From NCBI GenBank assembly GCA_900553205.1, contig USCK01000066.1, forward strand, positions 1 through 9,576: DNA of 9,576 nucleotides. Direction: 5' to 3'. The notes under the pieces are model-generated. The model was not told the DNA's origin, searched no databases, and saw only the letters and a program-made list of their open reading frames with translations. The translations under genes and the position numbers were made by a program. This document shows, piece by piece, positions 6,617 through 9,576 of this stretch. Position 1 is the stretch's first letter. Each line of letters opens with the position of its first letter. This DNA comes from an uncultured bacterium. Its GTDB lineage: Bacteria > Cyanobacteriota > Vampirovibrionia > Gastranaerophilales > Gastranaerophilaceae.

Positions 6617-6777
6617 GTGAATAAGAAATCATTGTAGTTTGTCATTCCGAGGGAATGAAATGACCGAAGTAATCCAGAATGCCCCTGTGTCATCTTTCGC
6701 TTTGCTCAAGATGACGAACCAAACCGTCATTCAGAGGACGATTTTCTTAATAACTTAGTCACTTAACTCTTATTCAC
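6617..6777. repeat. MITE-like composite palindromic repeat between convergent genes
   Basis: This element fills most of the 198-bp gap between prmC and the convergent DUF2229-like gene and has no plausible reading frame. It is bounded by 10-bp perfect inverted repeats, GTGAATAAGA (6617-6626) and TCTTATTCAC (6768-6777). Inside are a hairpin TCATTCC-GAG-GGAATGA (6642-6658) and a second hairpin GTCATCTT / AAGATGAC (6689-6696 with 6708-6715, 11-nt loop). GTCATTC appears twice (6641 and 6726), the second time in GTCATTCAGAGGACG. The GTCATTCCGAG...CCAGA style resembles dispersed non-coding repeats known from many bacterial genomes. No target-site duplication is obvious. Its G+C looks higher than the neighbouring DNA. 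Copy number cannot be judged from one window. Confidence 0.6.
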
Positions 6778-6789
6778 TTCTAGAAAGAA

Positions 6790-7848
6790 TTACAAAATGT
6801 TTTCACAAATATTTGTATTAGGTGAAAATTCCTCTTTCATATTTGCTTGTTTAATTATTTGTTTACGTTTCTTTCTGAATAACATATCAACAAAGGCTTC
6901 AAGTCTTGTGATGAAACCTGCTTCCCCTGTATGTTCATCAATAGTCAAAATAAGCAACGGTTTGCCAAATTCTTTTGCTTTACGAGATATTTTTTCAACC
7001 ATTAATGAGTCAGGACCACAACCGAAAGAGTTTACTGTTATCAGACCGTCAATTTTATTGTCTTTTAGGTAATGCCCCGCAGTTCCGTTCATTTCTAACT
7101 CGTTAGCCCAGTACATTTTTTGGTCTAATGTGTTTAATCCTTCCATCTTCTTTTCATCTGTAAGGTTTATTGAACTATATACTTTAACTCCCATTTTCTC
7201 AAGTTTTTGGAAAATCTTCATGCTTGCATGGTCGTCAAAAATATTATAATCATGCGCGGCAATAGCGACAGAGATTGAGTATTCTTTTTCATCATTTTCT
7301 AAGATGATGTTGCCTTCTAATGCGTTTTTGAAGGCTTTAGAATAAGGAACTCCACTTCTTGCCATTACATGGAAATTGTTATATAGTTTCCAACCCTCTT
7401 TAGATGCGTTTCTTATTGTGTCAAAATCAGTTATGCCAAAACAAGCAACACTCTCTGCTAACATTTTGTATAAACCTTGGTCTTTTTCTGATTTATCAAG
7501 AGTCGGTTCTATTAATTCAAAATCTTCTTTCACAATGTTTCTAATCAAATCAGGAAGTCCTCTGATTTTTGAACAGTTGTATATTTTAGGAGCTATAGAC
7601 TGTATTGAAGGTACAAAAATTCTTTTAACTCCTTTGTGTAAAAGGTTCAAAACATGACCAACATAAATTTTTATAGGCAGACAAGTTTCCGTAACAACTA
7701 ATGCCGCGCCGTTAGAAACAGTTTCTTTAGTTGTTTTGTCTGACAATACAACTTCTATACCTAACGCATTAAAGAATCCATACCAAAAAGGATAATGCGT
7801 ATAATATGACATTGCTCTTGGAAAGCCTATAATTTTTTTATCGTCCAT
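6790..7848 (-). CDS. DUF2229-type acyl-CoA dehydratase activase-related protein
   Basis: This 352-aa protein matches the family linked to 2-hydroxyacyl-CoA dehydratase/benzoyl-CoA reductase activators (DUF2229 and HGD-D-like). Typical features are IGFPRAMSYYTHYPFW (7-22), ETCLPIK (54-60), GHVLNL (64-69), NCSKIRGLPD (91-100), FGCGPDS (275-281) and DEHTGEAGFITRLEAFVDM (304-322). Cys56, Cys92, Cys136 and Cys277 are candidate iron-sulfur ligands. Family members usually work with, or are fused to, an ASKHA ATPase (BcrA/BadF type), which is absent here. The reaction is not established, so no symbol is given. The ATG at 7848 is preferred over an upstream TTG because AGGGGGAA (7851-7858) precedes it and conserved sequence begins there. 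The gene is divergent from ruvC and convergent with prmC. Confidence 0.88.
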   Translation of the reverse strand: MDDKKIIGFPRAMSYYTHYPFWYGFFNALGIEVVLSDKTTKETVSNGAALVVTETCLPIKIYVGHVLNLLHKGVKRIFVPSIQSIAPKIYNCSKIRGLPDLIRNIVKEDFELIEPTLDKSEKDQGLYKMLAESVACFGITDFDTIRNASKEGWKLYNNFHVMARSGVPYSKAFKNALEGNIILENDEKEYSISVAIAAHDYNIFDDHASMKIFQKLEKMGVKVYSSINLTDEKKMEGLNTLDQKMYWANELEMNGTAGHYLKDNKIDGLITVNSFGCGPDSLMVEKISRKAKEFGKPLLILTIDEHTGEAGFITRLEAFVDMLFRKKRKQIIKQANMKEEFSPNTNICENIL

Positions 7849-7877
7849 TGTTCCCCCTGAAAGTCTTGTATATATAA

Positions 7878-7886
7878 ATAGTAGCA
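7878..7886 (-). promoter_or_regulatory. Extended -10 promoter for the DUF2229-type gene
   Basis: On the minus strand this reads TGC-TACTAT, an extended -10 whose hexamer matches TATAAT at 4 of 6 positions; no good -35 is visible. The predicted start near 7871 gives a 22-nt leader with the AGGGGGAA ribosome site. It lies back to back with the ruvC promoter, whose -10 begins 13 bases away. Confidence 0.45.
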
Positions 7887-7898
7887 CAAAATTTTTAA

Positions 7899-7907
7899 TG
7901 GTATAAT
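7899..7907 (+). promoter_or_regulatory. Extended -10 promoter placing the ruvC transcript start at its ATG
   Basis: TGG-TATAAT is a perfect extended -10 (TGn plus consensus hexamer). Seven bases after its last T is A7914, the first base of the ruvC start codon. No Shine-Dalgarno exists between promoter and ATG. The likely message is therefore leaderless or has a leader of only a few bases. No convincing -35 is present, as is common with extended -10 sites. Confidence 0.6.
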
Positions 7908-7913
7908 AATTTT

Positions 7914-8381
7914 ATGAAAATTTTAGGAATAGACCCCGGAATGGCGATTGTCGGGTACGGATTAATTGATTACACAAATGATGAGATTTCTTTATGTTCA
8001 TCAGGTTCTATTCAGACTTGTAAAGACTGCAAAGATGAAGAAAGACTTTTGGATATTTTCAATGATATGTGTACAATTATTGAGAAATATAGACCTGATT
8101 GCGCCTCTATTGAAAAGCTCTATTTCTTTAAAAACCAAAAAACAATTATTCCTGTCGCAGAGGCAAGAGGGGTTATATTAACGGCTCTGCATAAATATAA
8201 TATTCCGATACATGAATATACTCCGATAGAGGTGAAGCAGGTTTTGACAGGCTATGGCAGGGCAACCAAAAAGGAAGTCGAAGCAATGGTAAAGATTTCA
8301 TTGAATACTGATTCGCTTCCGAAACTTGATGATACGGTCGATGCAATAGCCATAGCAATTTGTCATTCGAGAAATTGCTAA
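7914..8381 (+). CDS. ruvC: Crossover junction endodeoxyribonuclease RuvC
   Basis: RuvC resolves Holliday junctions during recombinational repair, nicking the junction symmetrically as a dimer together with RuvAB. The 155-aa protein has the RNase H-like fold with all four acidic catalytic residues in family context: Asp7 in ILGIDPG (3-9), Glu67 in IEKLYFF (66-72), and Asp140 and Asp143 in LDDTVDAIAIAICH (138-151). VKQVLTGYGRATKKEV (107-122) is the usual DNA-binding-side motif. The protein ends only four residues after the conserved Cys-His, shorter than the 160-175 residues common in the family, but nothing catalytic is missing. ruvA and ruvB are not adjacent. It is transcribed divergently from the DUF2229-type gene, and a hairpin terminator overlaps its 3' end. 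Confidence 0.96.
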   Translation: MKILGIDPGMAIVGYGLIDYTNDEISLCSSGSIQTCKDCKDEERLLDIFNDMCTIIEKYRPDCASIEKLYFFKNQKTIIPVAEARGVILTALHKYNIPIHEYTPIEVKQVLTGYGRATKKEVEAMVKISLNTDSLPKLDDTVDAIAIAICHSRNC

Positions 8382-8386
8382 TTTTT
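8353..8386 (+). terminator. Intrinsic terminator overlapping the ruvC 3' end
   Basis: TAGCAATTT (8353-8361) pairs perfectly with AAATTGCTA (8372-8380) around a 10-nt loop, followed by A and TTTTT (8382-8386). The upstream arm encodes the conserved Ala-Ile-Cys region of RuvC and the downstream arm contains the first two bases of the stop codon. The T-run lies only on the plus-strand side, so it serves ruvC and not the convergent 83-aa gene. Confidence 0.65.
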
Positions 8387-8423
8387 ATAATATTTTTAAT
8401 GCTAATTTGCTATTTGTTTTATG

Positions 8424-8675
8424 TTATTCTACATCAGCATCAAATCCGTTATCCTCGTCTGATGCCAATTCTAATAATCTGTATGTCATATATGCACCTA
8501 GTGCTACAGCTTTTGGGTCAAGGTCGGTTGTCTTGGCTGCCTCTAATATAGCAGTGTTTATTTCAGGGTTTTCCTCTTTCAAGTAGTGAATCATGTTTTT
8601 TCTCCAGACTTGAACATCATTGAAAATCTCTGAAAATGCTAAAGCTGATTGGTCTTCGGTTATTAGTGGTAACAT
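8424..8675 (-). CDS. Small hypothetical protein, 83 aa, acidic C-terminus
   Basis: I do not recognise this protein. It appears all-helical and soluble: a hydrophilic N-terminus, a helix with VQVWRKNMIHYLKEE (21-35), a helix at about 39-50 (INTAILEAAKTT), a helix at 54-71 (PKAVALGAYMTYRLLELA), then a strongly acidic tail (72-83, eight Asp or Glu). There is no signal peptide or catalytic motif. The ATG at 8675 is well supported by AGGAG at 8683-8687 on the minus strand with a 7-nt spacer. The gene converges on ruvC with a 42-bp gap and diverges from the 115-aa gene. A binding or antitoxin-like adaptor role would fit the size and tail, but nothing shows it and no toxin partner is adjacent. Confidence 0.78.
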   Translation of the reverse strand: MLPLITEDQSALAFSEIFNDVQVWRKNMIHYLKEENPEINTAILEAAKTTDLDPKAVALGAYMTYRLLELASDEDNGFDADVE

Positions 8676-8687
8676 AATTATTCTCCT

Positions 8688-8701
8688 GATTAATATTAAT
8701 C
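8688..8701. promoter_or_regulatory. Perfect 14-bp palindrome in the leader of the 83-aa gene
   Basis: GATTAATATTAATC reads identically on both strands. It lies directly upstream of the AGGAG ribosome site of the minus-strand 83-aa gene and about 10 bases downstream of a possible minus-strand TATAAT (8712-8717). A dimeric repressor site is the natural guess. With only A and T inside apart from the end bases, chance is a real alternative. Confidence 0.35.
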
Positions 8702-8711
8702 CCTTAACTTA

Positions 8712-8757
8712 ATTATATAAGAAATTTTAAATATGTATATCTTTCTGAAAAATTATA
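8712..8757 (-). promoter_or_regulatory. Two possible -10 boxes for the 83-aa gene
   Basis: The minus strand carries two perfect TATAAT hexamers, at 8712-8717 and 8752-8757. Neither has a good -35 at 16-18 bases. A consensus TTGACA ending near 8778 is 22 bases from the distal hexamer, which is too far for a standard promoter. The transcript probably starts from one of these, giving a leader of about 30 or 70 nt. Confidence 0.3.
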
Positions 8758-8772
8758 CTCTGTATGAACGAC

Positions 8773-8801
8773 TTGAACATGTCAAAATTATATTGTTTAA
8801 T
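8773..8801 (+). promoter_or_regulatory. Promoter for the 115-aa gene and B12-radical SAM gene
   Basis: TTGAAC (8773-8778, 4/6), a 17-base spacer and TTTAAT (8796-8801, 5/6). The transcript would start near 8808, leaving about 14 nt that include AGGG, the ribosome site of the gene at 8822. The -10 lies inside the inverted repeat at 8791-8810. Confidence 0.45.
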
Positions 8802-8810
8802 AAAACAATA
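8791..8810. promoter_or_regulatory. Operator-like 8-bp inverted repeat over the -10 and start
   Basis: TATTGTTT (8791-8798) and AAACAATA (8803-8810) form a perfect inverted repeat around AATA. It covers the predicted -10 and transcript start of the downstream gene, the classic place for a repressor operator. As RNA only part of it would be transcribed, so a DNA-level role is more likely. The regulator is unknown. Confidence 0.45.
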
Positions 8811-8821
8811 GGGATTAAAAA

Positions 8822-9169
8822 ATGGCAAAAGACGAAATAAATCAAAAAGTAATTAATATCTTTAAAAGACACAACAGTGATTTACCTTTAGAGGACAATG
8901 ATAAAATCAAATTCTTTGCAGGGTATAACTATGTAAAACTAAAACGTGACGAGAATGGCAAAAAGTTTATAGAACCAAACTTGTTGGCTTATGCAAAAAA
9001 ATGTCACTACATCGTTCGTGTTATGCGCAAAATTGACGGTGAAGTTTGTTTGTATAACTACGATATTAAAAACGATGATTTAGTTTCGTTTATAAAAGCA
9101 TTTGATAATAATGTTTTAAACGGCACAATAATTGAAATAGATAAATATTTTCCGGAAGATTTAGCATAA
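8822..9169 (+). CDS. Hypothetical protein, 115 aa, coupled to the radical SAM gene
   Basis: I do not recognise this family. The protein is small, soluble and basic, with a helical N-terminus (3-17), a probable beta-rich middle (about 28-80, including FFAGYNYVKLKRDENGKKFIEP and YIVRVMRKIDGEVCLYNYDI) and a helix at about 84-97. No metal-binding or catalytic motif stands out, and there are only two cysteines. AGGG at 8810-8813 lies 8 nt before the ATG. The stop overlaps the next ATG by one base (TAATG), so it is probably translationally coupled to the B12-binding radical SAM protein. A helper role for that enzyme is possible from position alone. Confidence 0.8.
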   Translation: MAKDEINQKVINIFKRHNSDLPLEDNDKIKFFAGYNYVKLKRDENGKKFIEPNLLAYAKKCHYIVRVMRKIDGEVCLYNYDIKNDDLVSFIKAFDNNVLNGTIIEIDKYFPEDLA

Positions 9170-9576
9170 TGAATTGTTTTTTTAGACAACAAAGAGAGAA
9201 TCTTTATAACTGTACAAAACCTTATCAGTATGTAGGTGGCGAATTCCTCTCTCATAACAAAGATTTTGACAAAGCTGAAGTAAGGTTAGCTCTTGCTTTT
9301 CCTGATAAATACGAAATCGGGATTAGTAATTTAGGGGTAAGAGTTCTTTATGAAATAGTGAACAAAGCCGAAGGTTTTATGGCAGATAGAGTTTATGCTC
9401 CCGAACCTAATTACACAACCCCTACTCTTTACGGTTTGGAATCAAAAAGAAATTTAAAAGATTTTGATGCTGTCGGATTTTCTTTGCAATATGAAATGGC
9501 ATATCCTACAGTTTTAAAAATGCTTGAAATGAGCCAAATTCCATATAAAAATGAATATAGAGATGATTTAGATCCG
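9169..9576 (+). CDS. B12-binding domain radical SAM protein, TIGR03960-like (N-terminal part, cut by window edge)
   Basis: The first 136 codons are visible and the frame is still open at the right edge. The sequence matches the N-terminus of the TIGR03960-type radical SAM family: KPYQYVGGE (17-25), then LAFPDKYEIGISNLGVRVLY (42-61), DRVYAPEP (73-80), LYGLES (87-92), and FDAVGFSLQYEMAYPTVLKML (99-119) followed by IPYKNEYRDDLDP (124-136). This region forms or precedes the cobalamin-binding domain. The CxxxCxxC iron-sulfur motif would lie further on, outside the window. The family's substrate is not firmly established; it often sits near ribosome- or RNA-related genes. The ATG overlaps the stop of the 115-aa gene by one base, and no separate ribosome site is seen. 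Confidence 0.88.
   Translation, partial: MNCFFRQQRENLYNCTKPYQYVGGEFLSHNKDFDKAEVRLALAFPDKYEIGISNLGVRVLYEIVNKAEGFMADRVYAPEPNYTTPTLYGLESKRNLKDFDAVGFSLQYEMAYPTVLKMLEMSQIPYKNEYRDDLDP

Noticed and set aside
7849..7887. TTG start extending the DUF2229-type protein by 13 residues
   Set aside because: The extension would include the AGGGGGAA ribosome site and the predicted transcript start, and the family sequence begins just after the ATG at 7848.
8354..8379. RuvC truncated by insertion of the GTCATTC repeat at its 3' end
   Set aside because: The likeness is limited to about ten bases, and part of it encodes the conserved Cys-His of RuvC, so chance plus the terminator explains it better.
1..9576. 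Defence system, prophage, toxin-antitoxin pair, CRISPR array, tRNA or rRNA
   Set aside because: I looked on both strands for direct repeat arrays, integrase or transposase motifs, cloverleaf-like sequences and toxin families and found none.

Overview
The window is AT-rich (roughly one third G+C by eye) and densely packed. It encodes a flagellar export gate protein, a FliA-like sigma factor, a class II EPSP synthase, core housekeeping enzymes (RsmI, PrmC, RuvC), a DUF2229-type protein and a B12-binding radical SAM protein. This mix best fits an anaerobic, flagellated, low-GC bacterium. The non-photosynthetic cyanobacterial relatives (Vampirovibrionia/Melainabacteria, Gastranaerophilales type) are my first guess and a clostridium-like lineage the second. 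The assignment is an inference from gene content, not a search result.

Layout. Positions 1-619 (minus) hold the N-terminal 206 codons of a membrane-anchored family 2 glycosyltransferase that runs off the left edge. From 724 to 4972 five plus-strand genes lie close together: a 125-aa unknown, aroA (1-nt overlap), flhB, a flagellar-type sigma factor and rsmI. This looks like one operon joining aromatic amino acid synthesis, flagellar export, flagellar transcription and ribosome modification. It ends in a candidate hairpin terminator across the rsmI stop codon. A second operon starts from a good sigma-70-like promoter (4997-5024) and carries a 64-aa unknown, a 169-aa unknown and prmC, which overlaps its neighbour by 38 nt.

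The gap 6592-6789 between convergent genes holds a MITE-like composite repeat: 10-bp terminal inverted repeats, two internal hairpins and a repeated GTCATTC motif. Next come a minus-strand DUF2229-like iron-sulfur protein (6790-7848) and, divergent from it, ruvC (7914-8381). The ruvC promoter places the predicted transcript start at the A of the ATG, so the mRNA may be leaderless. A terminator is built into the ruvC 3' end. A short minus-strand unknown (8424-8675) and a plus-strand unknown (8822-9169) diverge from a 146-bp region with two palindromes. The latter gene overlaps by 1 nt a TIGR03960-like B12-binding radical SAM gene that runs off the right edge.

Nothing here is a clear defence system, prophage, CRISPR array or secondary-metabolite cluster. 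The points most worth a second look are the composite repeat, the sigma factor without a recognisable region 3, the leaderless ruvC promoter, the terminators built into coding ends, and the five small unknown proteins coupled to housekeeping genes.
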